Shown here: one piece after another, positions 8,641 to 17,066 of the stretch
Layout: each line of letters starts with the position of its first letter
Numbering within the stretch: the stretch's first letter is position 1
NCBI RefSeq assembly: GCF_000425445.1
Contig: NZ_AUDL01000004.1
Span: 682,001 to 746,000, forward strand
DNA: 64,000 nt
Source of the DNA: Flavobacterium denitrificans DSM 15936
GTDB taxonomy: Bacteria; Bacteroidota; Bacteroidia; Flavobacteriales; Flavobacteriaceae
Direction of reading: 5' to 3'
Program-made: the position numbers and the translations under genes
Notes under the pieces: generated by a model
Told to the model about the DNA's origin: nothing
Database searches by the model: none
What the model saw: only the letters and a program-made list of their open reading frames with translations

Positions 8641-9103
8641 CGGAATTCTTTTGCTGGCCGCAATACTTCTTTTCTCTTGTGATAAGAAAAGAGTGTTTGA
8701 CGAGTACAAATCGGTTGGACGCGCTTGGCACAAAGACAGCGTTGTTACTTTTGATTTGCCGGTTTTAGATTCGACCAAAAAATACAATTTATTTGTAAAT
8801 TTGAGAGACAACAACAATTACCCTTTCAATAATTTGTTTTTGATTGTTGCTATTGAAACACCAAGTGGTTTTACAAAAGTAGATACCTTAGAATATCAAA
8901 TGGCAAATCCAGACGGAACTTTATTAGGAAACGGTTTTACAGACATAAAAGAAAGTAAGCTGTATTATAAAGAAGATGTGAAATTTAAAGGAAAATACAA
9001 AGTTCATATCAAACAAGCTGTTAGAGAATCAGGTAAAATCCCTGGTGTTGAAGCTTTAGAAGGTATTACAGACGTAGGTTTTAGAATAGAACAAAAAGAT
9101 TAG
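8624..9103 (+). CDS. gldH: Gliding motility lipoprotein GldH
   Basis: GldH is an outer-membrane-associated lipoprotein needed for gliding in Flavobacterium johnsoniae. The 159-residue sequence starts with a lipoprotein signal (LLFSC, Cys19) and matches GldH in size and in the segment NLFVNLRDNNNYPFNNLFL. It overlaps ricT by 17 bp and is followed 7 bp later by a PBP1A gene, an order I recall as common in Flavobacteria. No other gld gene is in the window. The gene supports assignment to a gliding or formerly gliding flavobacterium. Confidence 0.93.
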   Translation: MRIKNSGILLLAAILLFSCDKKRVFDEYKSVGRAWHKDSVVTFDLPVLDSTKKYNLFVNLRDNNNYPFNNLFLIVAIETPSGFTKVDTLEYQMANPDGTLLGNGFTDIKESKLYYKEDVKFKGKYKVHIKQAVRESGKIPGVEALEGITDVGFRIEQKD

Positions 9104-9110
9104 AAATAGT

Positions 9111-11417
9111 ATGGCAGCTAAGAAAAACAATCAATCAAATAGCGTTAAAGATATTAATTACTATAAAAAGAAGTTTTGGCGAATTTTTGCTTACAGTTTG
9201 CTGGGTATTTTGGCCTTCTTTTTATTTGCCTCTTGGGGATTATTCGGTTCAATGCCTTCTTTCGAAGATCTTGAAAATCCAGATTCGAATTTAGCTACTG
9301 AAATTATTTCTTCTGATGGGGTTGTCATCGGTAAATATTTCAAAACTAATAGATCACAACTAAAATATTCAGATTTGCCAAAAAGTTTGGTTGAGGCCTT
9401 GGTTGCAACTGAAGATGCACGTTTTTATGAACACTCAGGAATTGACGGACGTGGAACTTTAAGAGCAATTTTTACCTTGGGAACAAACGGTGGAGCGAGT
9501 ACGTTAACGCAACAGCTTGCAAAACAATTGTTTCATGGCGAAGGATCTAAATTCCTTCCTTTCAGGATTGTTCAAAAAATAAAAGAGTGGATTATTGCTA
9601 TTCGTTTGGAAAGACAATATACCAAAAATGAAATTATAGCAATGTATTGTAATGTCTATGATTTCGGGAATTATTCGGTTGGGGTGAGTTCCGCTGCACA
9701 GACTTATTTCTCTAAAGACCCAAAAGATTTGACAATGGACGAATCGGCTATTTTAGTCGGAATGTTTAAAAACTCAGGATTATACAATCCAGTTCGTAAT
9801 CCGCAAGGTGTAAAGAATCGTCGTAATGTGGTGCTTTCGCAAATGGAAAAAGCAAAGATGATTTCAACTGCTGAAAAGTTAAGATTACAAGCTTTGCCAA
9901 TTACACTAAAATTCAAATTGGAGAGCCACCGTGAAGGAATGGCGACTTATTTCAGAGAATACCTTCGTGATTACATGAAAAAATGGGTTGCTGAAAACAA
10001 AAAGCCGGACGGTTCAGACTATGATATCTACAAAGATGGTTTGAAAATTTACACGACTATCGATTCAAGAATGCAGTTGTATGCTGAAGAAGCAGTTTCT
10101 GAACACATGAAAAACCTACAACAGCAGTTTTTTATTGAAATGAAAACCAATAAAAATGCGCCGTTCGTAAATATCACTCAAGCAGAAACAGATAGAATAA
10201 TGATGCAGGCAATGAAAAATTCTGATCGTTGGGCCATCATGAAAGATTTGGAGAAAAGTGAGGAAGATATCATCGCATCCTTCAAGGTAAAAACAAAAAT
10301 GCGCGTATTTACTTGGAAAGGCGAACGCGATACTGTAATGACACCGCTTGATTCTATCCGTTATTACAAACACTTTTTACAGTCAGGTTTGATGGCTATG
10401 GAGCCTCAAACGGGTAACATTAAAGCTTGGGTAGGAGGAATCAATTACAAATATTTCCAATACGATCACGTAGGCCAGGGAGCAAGACAAGTTGGATCTA
10501 CTTTTAAGCCATTTGTTTATGCTACCGCAATTGAGCAATTGAATATGTCTCCTTGTGATTCTATTCTTGATGGGCCGTTTATGATTCACAAAGGACGTCA
10601 CCATGTAACAGAAGATTGGGAGCCAAGAAACTCTGACAACAGATATCGAGGAATGGTAACGCTGAAGCAAGGTTTGGCTAACTCGATCAATACAGTTTCG
10701 GCTAAATTAATTGACAGAACTGGTCCAGAAGCTGTTGTTGAATTGACAAAAAAATTAGGTGTTAAAACTGAAATTCCCGTTCAGCCTTCAATCGCACTTG
10801 GAGCGGTTGATATTACTGTTGAAGATATGGTTGCGGCTTATAGTACATTCGCAAATCAAGGCGTTTATGTAAAACCACAATTTTTAAGCAGAATTGAGAA
10901 TAAAAGTGGAGAGGTTATTTATGAGCCAATTCCAGAATCTCATGACGTTTTAAATAAAGATATTGCCTTTGCAGTAATCAAATTATTAGAAGGTGTAACC
11001 GAAACTGGTTCTGGTGCACGTTTACGTACACAAGGCGGTGGAAGCGGTGATAATCGTTGGACAGGATATCCATATATGTTCAAAAATCCGATTGCGGGTA
11101 AAACCGGAACAACACAAAATCAATCTGATGGTTGGTTCATGGGAATGGTTCCGAATTTAGTAACTGGAGTTTGGGTAGGTTGTGAAGATCGTTCTGCACG
11201 TTTCAAAAGCTTAACTTACGGGCAAGGAGCCACTGCAGCATTACCAGTATGGGCTTACTTTATGAAAAAATGTTATGGAGACGAAGGACTCCAAGTTTCA
11301 AAATCAGAATTTGAGCGTCCAGCAAATCTTTCGATAAAAGTGGATTGTTACCAAAGACCGGCAGTGGTGAAAGATACTACGCAAACGGAACAAAATACAG
11401 ATGAATTTGAGTTGTAA
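9111..11417 (+). CDS. mrcA: Class A penicillin-binding protein 1A
   Basis: The bifunctional peptidoglycan synthase has 768 residues. It has one N-terminal transmembrane helix (about 27-48), then a GT51 glycosyltransferase with EDARFYEH (Glu101) and KNEIIAMYCN, then a transpeptidase with SxxK (Ser463-Lys466, GSTFKPF), SxN (about 525, SIN) and KTG (Lys664). All catalytic motifs are present. It is the third gene of ricT-gldH-PBP1A, with only 7 bp after gldH, and ends at a strong terminator. The symbol is by analogy; Bacteroidota PBP1A genes are also called pbpC or mrcA. Confidence 0.95.
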   Translation: MAAKKNNQSNSVKDINYYKKKFWRIFAYSLLGILAFFLFASWGLFGSMPSFEDLENPDSNLATEIISSDGVVIGKYFKTNRSQLKYSDLPKSLVEALVATEDARFYEHSGIDGRGTLRAIFTLGTNGGASTLTQQLAKQLFHGEGSKFLPFRIVQKIKEWIIAIRLERQYTKNEIIAMYCNVYDFGNYSVGVSSAAQTYFSKDPKDLTMDESAILVGMFKNSGLYNPVRNPQGVKNRRNVVLSQMEKAKMISTAEKLRLQALPITLKFKLESHREGMATYFREYLRDYMKKWVAENKKPDGSDYDIYKDGLKIYTTIDSRMQLYAEEAVSEHMKNLQQQFFIEMKTNKNAPFVNITQAETDRIMMQAMKNSDRWAIMKDLEKSEEDIIASFKVKTKMRVFTWKGERDTVMTPLDSIRYYKHFLQSGLMAMEPQTGNIKAWVGGINYKYFQYDHVGQGARQVGSTFKPFVYATAIEQLNMSPCDSILDGPFMIHKGRHHVTEDWEPRNSDNRYRGMVTLKQGLANSINTVSAKLIDRTGPEAVVELTKKLGVKTEIPVQPSIALGAVDITVEDMVAAYSTFANQGVYVKPQFLSRIENKSGEVIYEPIPESHDVLNKDIAFAVIKLLEGVTETGSGARLRTQGGGSGDNRWTGYPYMFKNPIAGKTGTTQNQSDGWFMGMVPNLVTGVWVGCEDRSARFKSLTYGQGATAALPVWAYFMKKCYGDEGLQVSKSEFERPANLSIKVDCYQRPAVVKDTTQTEQNTDEFEL

Positions 11418-11443
11418 AATTTAATTCAAACCTTAAATAAAAT

Positions 11444-11493
11444 ATCCTTTTGAAATCTTCTGAAATTTGGAAGAGGACAAAAGGATTTTTTTT
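11444..11493 (+). terminator. Intrinsic terminator of the ricT-gldH-PBP1A unit
   Basis: Stem ATCCTTTTG/CAAAAGGAT (11444-11452 and 11478-11486) followed by a run of Ts, with a smaller inner TCTTC/GAAGA pairing. Confidence 0.85.
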
Positions 11494-11583
11494 GCGCTAT
11501 ATTTTATTTTTTACGAAATCGTTATAATTAAATCTAAAAATCTTATTTTTATCAAAAATATACAGTAATAAAGATACTTTGTT

Positions 11584-12282
11584 ATGATAACAAAAAAAGT
11601 TAATAATGTTCAGGACGCAATTAAAGGAATCGAAAGTGGCATGACAATCATGTTTGGTGGTTTCGGTTTATGTGGAATTCCTGAAAACACAATTGCAGCA
11701 TTAGTTAATACCTCAATCTCAGATTTGACTTGTATTTCGAATAATGCAGGTGTAGATGATTTTGGATTGGGTTTGCTTTTGCAAAAGAAACAAATCAAAA
11801 AAATGATTTCATCTTATGTGGGAGAAAATGCTGAGTTTGAGCGTCAAATGCTTTCGGGGGAATTAGAAGTTGAGTTGACTCCGCAAGGTACTTTGGCAGA
11901 AAGATGCCGCGCTGCCCAAGCAGGAATTCCTGCTTTCTTTACACCAGCAGGATATGGAACTGAAGTTGCTGAAGGAAAAGAAGCACGTGAATTCAATGGA
12001 AAAATGCATATTATGGAACACGCTTTCAAAGCCGATTTTGCCATTGTAAAAGCATGGAAAGGTGATGAAGCCGGAAATCTTATTTTTAAAGGAACTGCCA
12101 GAAACTTTAATGCCTGTATGGCCGGCGCCGGAAAAATCACAATTGCTGAGGTTGAAGAATTAGTTCCAGTCGGTACTTTAGATCCAAATCAAATTCATAT
12201 TCCGGGAATCATGGTACAGCGTATTTTCCAAGGTGAAAAATTTGAAAAGAGAATCGAGCAACGTACTGTTAGAATTAGATAA
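11584..12282 (+). CDS. scoA: 3-oxoacid CoA-transferase subunit A
   Basis: Subunit A of succinyl-CoA:3-ketoacid CoA-transferase, which activates acetoacetate with succinyl-CoA. The 232 residues include the family features [13 protein letters not shown] near the start and [15 protein letters not shown] in the middle. Subunit B follows 105 bp later on the same strand, so this is the usual two-subunit bacterial form. The gap holds word-like AT-rich repeats with inverted arms rather than the near-overlap common for this pair. The family also contains acetate and butyrate CoA-transferases, so the acyl specificity is assumed from overall resemblance. Confidence 0.92.
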   Translation: MITKKVNNVQDAIKGIESGMTIMFGGFGLCGIPENTIAALVNTSISDLTCISNNAGVDDFGLGLLLQKKQIKKMISSYVGENAEFERQMLSGELEVELTPQGTLAERCRAAQAGIPAFFTPAGYGTEVAEGKEAREFNGKMHIMEHAFKADFAIVKAWKGDEAGNLIFKGTARNFNACMAGAGKITIAEVEELVPVGTLDPNQIHIPGIMVQRIFQGEKFEKRIEQRTVRIR

Positions 12283-12387
12283 TTAGAAAATGTGATAATT
12301 AGAATATGTCTTGCGTAATCTAAATAACTATCTAATTATCAAATTGACTAATTGGCACATTAAAAAAAAATTGACACATTAAAAAAT
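12283..12387. repeat. AT-rich word repeats with inverted arms between scoA and scoB
   Basis: The words AATTAG, ATAATTAG and (G)ACACATTAAAAAA recur. The left half (around 12270-12305) is roughly the reverse complement of the right half (around 12332-12362). No gene is visible. The hairpin could tune the subunit ratio. Confidence 0.5.
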
Positions 12388-13044
12388 ATGGCACTTAGTA
12401 AAGAAGATATAGCGAAAAGAATCGCAAAAGAAGTAAAAGACCGTTATTTCGTAAATCTAGGAATTGGGATTCCGACTTTGGTAGCGAATTACGTTCGAGA
12501 AGATATTGCCGTAGAATTCCAAAGTGAAAATGGAGTTCTTGGAATGGGACCTTTTCCTTTTGAAGGGGAAGAAGACGCAGATATTATTAATGCTGGAAAA
12601 CAAACTATTACAACACTTCCGGGGGCAAGTTTTTTTGATTCGGCTTTCAGCTTCGGAATGATCCGTAGTCAAAAAGTAGATTTAACTATTTTAGGAGCGA
12701 TGGAAGTTTCTGAAAACGGAGATATTGCCAACTGGAAAATTCCAGGTAAAATGGTAAAAGGAATGGGAGGCGCAATGGATTTGGTGGCTTCCGCTGAAAA
12801 TATCATTGTAGCGATGATGCACGTAAACAAAGCAGGAGAATCAAAAATCCTAAAAAGATGCACTTTGCCATTAACGGGCGTAGGATGCGTTAAAAAGGTT
12901 GTAACCGAGCTTGCAGTTCTCGAAGTAACCGAAAAAGGTTTTAAGCTCTTAGAACGAGCCCCAGGCGTTTCTGTTGAGCACATTATTGCATCAACTGAAG
13001 CTGATTTGATAATCGAGGGAGAAATTCCTGAAATGAGTATTTAA
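12388..13044 (+). CDS. scoB: 3-oxoacid CoA-transferase subunit B
   Basis: Subunit B (218 residues) carries the active site. The motif SENGVLGMGPFP (about residues 49-60) contains the glutamate that forms the CoA thioester, and GGAMDLVASA (about 128) is the second conserved glycine-rich segment. With scoA it forms an alpha/beta CoA-transferase for ketone-body or acetoacetate use. Upstream gap is 105 bp, so separate translation initiation is likely. The gene is followed by octamer repeats and a terminator at 13124. Confidence 0.92.
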   Translation: MALSKEDIAKRIAKEVKDRYFVNLGIGIPTLVANYVREDIAVEFQSENGVLGMGPFPFEGEEDADIINAGKQTITTLPGASFFDSAFSFGMIRSQKVDLTILGAMEVSENGDIANWKIPGKMVKGMGGAMDLVASAENIIVAMMHVNKAGESKILKRCTLPLTGVGCVKKVVTELAVLEVTEKGFKLLERAPGVSVEHIIASTEADLIIEGEIPEMSI

Positions 13045-13055
13045 TTTTAGGTTTA

Positions 13056-13206
13056 AGTGACAAAGTGACAAAGTGACAAAGCAACAAAGCAACAAAGGTT
13101 TGAAATAACTTTACCTTAAAAAGAAAAAACCGCTCAAAAGCGGTTTTTTTAAACTTTGCAACTTTGCAACTTTGCAACTTTGCAACTTTGCAACTTTGCA
13201 ACTTTT
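13056..13206. repeat. Octamer arrays forming inverted arms around a terminator
   Basis: Left of the terminator are four 8-base units of type CAAAGTGA/CAAAGCAA (about 13060-13096). Right of it is AACTTTGC repeated six times perfectly (13152-13199) plus a partial copy. Left units are near complements of right units, so the transcript can fold into a long imperfect stem with the terminator hairpin at its tip. It lies between convergent scoB and the 13207 gene. Confidence 0.85.
13124..13150. terminator. Bidirectional terminator between scoB and the OMP gene
   Basis: AAAAAACCGCT/AGCGGTTTTTT stem with a CAAA loop, in the gap between convergent genes. Confidence 0.9.
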
Positions 13207-13737
13207 TTATTGCAAATTAAATGATGCTCCTAAACTAAAAGTACCTTGATTATTCAAGTGATCGAATACATCATTATTGCTGCTGTATTTTGCAATCGGG
13301 AAACCAATTTCTGTGAAAACACCAAATCCATCAGTAAAGAAATAGCGCCCTCCGATATGTCCTCCAAAATTTTTCAATCCTAAGCTTAAACCTGGATAAA
13401 TATCTAACTGTTCAACTCCAATAACGCTGCTCAAGTTAGCATTGATTCTTGCTTTTGCGTCAAAACGATCTTTGAATTCAGGTTTGTAATCATCGTATGG
13501 TGTCGGATGATCGCCGTAGAAACCGTTAAAATTGCTTACACCAAGTAAATAATTTGAAACAAAACCAAAAGAGAAATTCTCCCCTAAACCAAAATCAACA
13601 GAACCTTGAATTCCAGAACCACCATCTTGAATATTAGCACCAACATTTACTCGAATATCTCCTTTGCCTGTAAAAGCTTTTTGAGCATTAATAAATCCGA
13701 ATGATACTAAAAACAAGAGTGTAACAATTTTTTTCAT
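13207..13737 (-). CDS. Small outer-membrane beta-barrel protein
   Basis: A 176-residue protein with a Sec signal peptide (hydrophobic 4-16, cleavage near INAQ) and alternating glycine/aromatic strands ending in FSLGASFNLQ, typical of an eight-strand or similar barrel. It resembles short DUF6646-type Flavobacteria proteins, though I cannot confirm the family. Stop codon lies at the edge of the octamer repeat array. Function unknown; probably an outer-membrane protein. Confidence 0.75.
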   Translation of the reverse strand: MKKIVTLLFLVSFGFINAQKAFTGKGDIRVNVGANIQDGGSGIQGSVDFGLGENFSFGFVSNYLLGVSNFNGFYGDHPTPYDDYKPEFKDRFDAKARINANLSSVIGVEQLDIYPGLSLGLKNFGGHIGGRYFFTDGFGVFTEIGFPIAKYSSNNDVFDHLNNQGTFSLGASFNLQ

Positions 13738-13782
13738 AAACTTAATATTAATTTTTAAAGTGCAAAAATAGCTTTTTGAAAA

Positions 13783-14517
13783 TCAATTCCTACCTTTTTC
13801 GTCAGGATATAATTCGTTTAAAGGCTCACTTTGCCAGAACTCTTTAGTGTCCACATTCATAATTGTCAAGGGGCCTTTGAAAGCAGCGCCGGTATCAACA
13901 TTCCAAACACAGGCTTTGTTTATAGGCACAGTTTGGCCAATTCGGGTAACAGGAGTATGGCCAATATAAATTTCTTTATAAACTGTAAATCGCTTTGGGT
14001 AATATAAATCATCAGGTTTTAAGTTTGGATCTAAAGCTAATGCCGATTCCCAAAGTGTTCTGTCCCAATAAAATAATTTGGGAAAGTATTCCCAGACAAC
14101 GCCATTTAAGTTGGTAAATCCGGCGTGAACAAAAAGACGATTTTCATCATCAAGATAATAATCCTTCAAAGATTCCAAAAAAGAGATATGCGTTTTCTTT
14201 TTTTCTTCGGAAAGTTTAGAATATCCTTCAACAGTTGCTTTTCCGCCATGTTTGTACCACATTTCTTCATCAAAATCTTCATGTCGGTTTTCAAGCCAGT
14301 CTAAGGCCAGCTGATCATGATTTCCTCTAATGCAAATGCATTTTTGCTTGTTTTTAAGGTCAATTAAAAAATCGATTACCTCGGCTGATTGACTCCAGCC
14401 GTCCACGTAATCACCTAAAAAAATAAGAGTATCTTCAGTAGTAACGTTGGCTTTACTCAACACTTGCTCAAGTGCGCGTAATCCTCCGTGTATGTCGCCT
14501 AAAACAAATGTTCGCAT
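13783..14517 (-). CDS. Metallophosphatase (PP1-like serine/threonine phosphatase family)
   Basis: The 244-residue protein has the complete dinuclear-metal phosphoesterase set: GDIHG (residues 8-12), GDYVDGW (about 46), GNHD (about 80), a later HAG and GHTP. This pattern matches bacterial PrpA/ApaH-like phosphatases. It could dephosphorylate proteins or small phosphoesters; substrate cannot be read. It stands alone, 46 bp from the outer-membrane protein gene on the same strand and divergent from the 14659 gene. Confidence 0.88.
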   Translation of the reverse strand: MRTFVLGDIHGGLRALEQVLSKANVTTEDTLIFLGDYVDGWSQSAEVIDFLIDLKNKQKCICIRGNHDQLALDWLENRHEDFDEEMWYKHGGKATVEGYSKLSEEKKKTHISFLESLKDYYLDDENRLFVHAGFTNLNGVVWEYFPKLFYWDRTLWESALALDPNLKPDDLYYPKRFTVYKEIYIGHTPVTRIGQTVPINKACVWNVDTGAAFKGPLTIMNVDTKEFWQSEPLNELYPDEKGRN

Positions 14518-14658
14518 TTTTAAATTTTTCGGGTAAGGATTACAAAAATAAAGAAAATGATTTGTTTGGAATCATTTAGTTGTTAATCTTTGCGAAACTG
14601 ATGATTTAATTCTTTAAGAAAATAACAACTAACATAACCCAAAATCAAAAATCAATTT

Positions 14659-15162
14659 ATGAAAAGGAATTTAACTATTTTATTTTTAATGCTTGCGCTT
14701 GCAGGTTTTTCACAGGGAAAACTTACTTATGGAAATGGAGGAACCGTTTACAATGCTGAAGGTCAAAAAGTAAGAACCGACTTAGTTCGAGCACTGATGA
14801 ATGAAAATGCCGAAGCTTTGGCGCTTTATAATTCGGGAAGAAATAAAAAAACATGGGGAAATGTTCTTTTTTATGGTGGTCTAGGACTTGTTGCCACTAA
14901 TCTGATTGTCGCATCAAATACGGACAATAATTCGTATTCAAGTGGCTATAGCCCAAATCCGTCTGAAAAATCAAACATGACCGCGGCTATTATTGGAGGT
15001 GCCATGATTATTGCTTCCATTCCAATCAAGATTGGATATCCAAAAAAAATCAAAGCTGCACTTGAAAAATACAATGCCGGTTTGGCCGATAGTTATAAGT
15101 TAGAGCCAAAAACTACTTTGATTGCCAGTGCTAACCAAATTGGACTTAGAGTAGAATTTTAG
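14659..15162 (+). CDS. Hypothetical exported protein
   Basis: I do not recognise this 167-residue protein. It has an N-terminal signal peptide (MKRNLTILFLMLALAGFSQG), then a short soluble part, two hydrophobic stretches (about 75-88 and 110-125, VAAIIGGAM-like), and a basic C-terminal region. The pattern resembles small Flavobacteria proteins annotated only as hypothetical. It is followed by a clear terminator. Confidence 0.72.
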   Translation: MKRNLTILFLMLALAGFSQGKLTYGNGGTVYNAEGQKVRTDLVRALMNENAEALALYNSGRNKKTWGNVLFYGGLGLVATNLIVASNTDNNSYSSGYSPNPSEKSNMTAAIIGGAMIIASIPIKIGYPKKIKAALEKYNAGLADSYKLEPKTTLIASANQIGLRVEF

Positions 15163-15185
15163 AAATTTTATTGAAAAGAAAGGAT

Positions 15186-15217
15186 AAAGCTATAGTTGTA
15201 AAACTGTAGCTTTTTTT
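15186..15217 (+). terminator. Intrinsic terminator
   Basis: AAAGCTATAG/CTGTAGCTTT stem (one wobble) with seven Ts, ending the 14659 transcript. Confidence 0.85.
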
Positions 15218-15253
15218 ATGATTTTTTAGCACCAATTTTCAGGCTTTCCTATT

Positions 15254-15261
15254 TAAATTTG
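15254..15261 (+). promoter_or_regulatory. -7 box of dinB placed for a leaderless mRNA
   Basis: TAAATTTG fits TAnnTTTG and ends 4 bases before the dinB ATG, so transcription would start at or next to the start codon. No ribosome-binding site is possible in that space. Confidence 0.55.
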
Positions 15262-15265
15262 TAGC

Positions 15266-16348
15266 ATGCTTGAAACGCCTACATATCGAAAAATTATCCA
15301 TATCGACATGGATGCTTTTTATGCTTCTGTAGAGCAGATGGATAATCCTGCTTTGCGTGGAAAACCTGTTGCGGTTGGCGGTGCAGAAAATAGAGGAGTC
15401 GTTTCGGCGGCAAGTTATGAGGCAAGGAAATTTGGTGTTCGGAGCGCCATAAGTGGAGTTTTAGCTAAAAAATACTGTCCTGAAATTATTTTCGTGCGTC
15501 CGAGATTTGATCGTTACAAAGAAATCTCTTCTAAAATTCATAAAATTTTTCATGAATATACTGATTTGGTTGAGCCACTTTCACTAGATGAGGCTTATTT
15601 GGATGTTACTCAAAATAAAAAAGGAAATCCAAGTGCGAGTTTGCTTGCACAGGAAATTAGATTGCGAATTCTGAATGAAGTAGGACTTACAGCATCTGCG
15701 GGAATTTCAGTTAATAAATTTGTAGCTAAAATTGCAAGCGACGTCAATAAGCCAAATGGACAAAAAACGGTAAATCCAGATGAAGTTTTATCTTTTTTAG
15801 AAGAATTGCCAATCCGAAAGTTTTATGGTGTTGGAAAAGTCACGACTGAAAAAATGTATCAGCTCGGAATTTTTACAGGAGCCGATTTGAAAAGCAAAAC
15901 AATTGAGTTTCTGGAAAAACATTTCGGGAAATCTGGTGCTTTTTATTATAAAGTGGTGCGTGGGATCCATAACAGCGAAGTAAAAGCGCATCGCATAGCA
16001 AAATCAGTTGCGGCTGAGCATACTTTTGACGTCAATTTATCCTCAGAAATTTTTATGCTAGAACAGCTTGAAAAAATTGCTACATCATTAGAAAAACGGT
16101 TGAAGAAGCACAAGATTTCAGGAAAGACCGTAACGCTTAAAATCAAATACAGTGATTTTACCCAACAGACCCGAAGCAAAACATTGCCGTATTTTATTTC
16201 AGATAAAAGCTTAATCTTGGAAACAGTAGAAGAATTGCTTTATCAAGAACGAATGAAAGACTCAGTAAGACTACTTGGGATTTCGCTAAACAATTTAAAT
16301 ACAGAGGAAAAGAAAGCTGTGGTTGTGCAATTAAAATTTTCTTTTTGA
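15266..16348 (+). CDS. dinB: DNA polymerase IV (Y family)
   Basis: Translesion DNA polymerase, 360 residues, normal for DinB. The palm motifs are HIDMDAFYASVE (catalytic Asp at about 10) and PLSLDEAYLDVT (Asp-Glu at about 107-108), followed by helix-hairpin-helix and little-finger domains. The C-terminus lacks an obvious beta-clamp peptide QL[SD]LF; the last residues are VVQLKFSF, which may serve. It is monocistronic. The start is fixed by the family motif near the N-terminus and by a promoter box directly upstream. Confidence 0.95.
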   Translation: MLETPTYRKIIHIDMDAFYASVEQMDNPALRGKPVAVGGAENRGVVSAASYEARKFGVRSAISGVLAKKYCPEIIFVRPRFDRYKEISSKIHKIFHEYTDLVEPLSLDEAYLDVTQNKKGNPSASLLAQEIRLRILNEVGLTASAGISVNKFVAKIASDVNKPNGQKTVNPDEVLSFLEELPIRKFYGVGKVTTEKMYQLGIFTGADLKSKTIEFLEKHFGKSGAFYYKVVRGIHNSEVKAHRIAKSVAAEHTFDVNLSSEIFMLEQLEKIATSLEKRLKKHKISGKTVTLKIKYSDFTQQTRSKTLPYFISDKSLILETVEELLYQERMKDSVRLLGISLNNLNTEEKKAVVVQLKFSF

Positions 16349-16367
16349 TTTGTTATAATCTAAAATA

Positions 16368-16383
16368 TTACGGTTTTCCGTAA
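16368..16383. terminator. Short hairpin after dinB
   Basis: TTACGG/CCGTAA with a TTTT loop, 20 bp after the dinB stop. It lacks a T-run, so termination is uncertain. Confidence 0.35.
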
Positions 16384-16404
16384 CGATAAACGGAGTTTTC
16401 GTTT

Positions 16405-16412
16405 TATCTTTG
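16405..16412 (+). promoter_or_regulatory. Putative -7 box of the PAS gene
   Basis: TATCTTTG fits the TAnnTTTG consensus and lies 32 bp before the ATG at 16445. Confidence 0.5.
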
Positions 16413-16444
16413 AGAGAAAAGATGTCTCATTTAAATTGTTCCAA

Positions 16445-16945
16445 ATGAAAAATTCCGACCTTGAAGATCCTTCTTATCGTTATTCGGTTCCCATTTTGGC
16501 GTGGGATTTTCATTACGAATATGTAAATGAATTGAAAGCCATGGCTTCCGATTTGAAAAAGGTACATCGAATTTCTACCCAATTTTCCTGGAATGAAAAG
16601 GGGCTGAAAATAGAAGAACGTATTAAAAATGAAGTAATTGTAATTACCGATTTGAATTTGAAAATCGTTTTTGCTTCCAGTAAAATCAAAAGAATGACGG
16701 GCTATACTGAAGCCGAAGTTTTAGGAAATACACCAAAAATGTTTCAAGGACCAGAAACGTGTCCAACAGCCTTGCAGGAAATCAGAGAAGCAATTCAACT
16801 TAAAACTTCCTTTGAAAAGACAATTGAAAACTATAAAAAAAACGGGAAAGTTTACAGTTGTCATATTAACGGTTTTCCAGTTTACAATTTTAAAGGCGAA
16901 GTTTCCCATTTTATTGCCTTCGAAAAAAATGCTCTTAGTGCTTAG
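16445..16945 (+). CDS. Single PAS-domain protein, LOV-like without the photoactive cysteine
   Basis: A soluble protein of 166 residues with one PAS domain over its last 110 residues and no output domain. The helix after the core strand reads GNTPKMFQGPETC, which lines up with the LOV motif GRNCRFLQGP, but proline replaces the flavin-reactive cysteine. It may therefore bind a ligand or flavin without LOV photochemistry. An in-frame TTG at 16436 would add three residues; the ATG at 16445 fits better with the promoter box. The gene is alone and convergent with fumarase. Confidence 0.8.
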   Translation: MKNSDLEDPSYRYSVPILAWDFHYEYVNELKAMASDLKKVHRISTQFSWNEKGLKIEERIKNEVIVITDLNLKIVFASSKIKRMTGYTEAEVLGNTPKMFQGPETCPTALQEIREAIQLKTSFEKTIENYKKNGKVYSCHINGFPVYNFKGEVSHFIAFEKNALSA

Positions 16946-16946
16946 T

Positions 16947-17064
16947 TTTTGCCACAAAGACACTAAGTTGCCAAGAAAATAATTTATACGAAAATAAAAA
17001 AAACCGCCTTTTAGGCGGTTTTTTGTAATATAAAACTTTGCGACTTAGTGTCTTTGTGACAAAA
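16947..17064. repeat. 29-bp inverted arms around a terminator
   Basis: Arms 16947-16975 and 17036-17064 match as reverse complements at 26 of 29 positions and are built of CAAAG/CTTTG words. They enclose the terminator at 16998. The right arm ends next to the fumarase stop codon. Same architecture as 13056-13206. Confidence 0.85.
16998..17024. terminator. Bidirectional terminator between PAS gene and fumarase
   Basis: AAAAAACCGCC/GGCGGTTTTTT with a TTTTA loop between convergent genes. Confidence 0.92.
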
Positions 17065-17066
17065 AA

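Noticed and set aside
13152-13199. Octamer tandem as CRISPR or origin iterons
   Set aside because: Units are 8 bp without spacers, next to a terminator, and no replication gene is near.
12983-13201. Minus-strand open frame of 72 codons over the octamer arrays
   Set aside because: The N-terminal repeat (QSCKVAKL) is the translation of the 8-base tandem repeat, not a gene.
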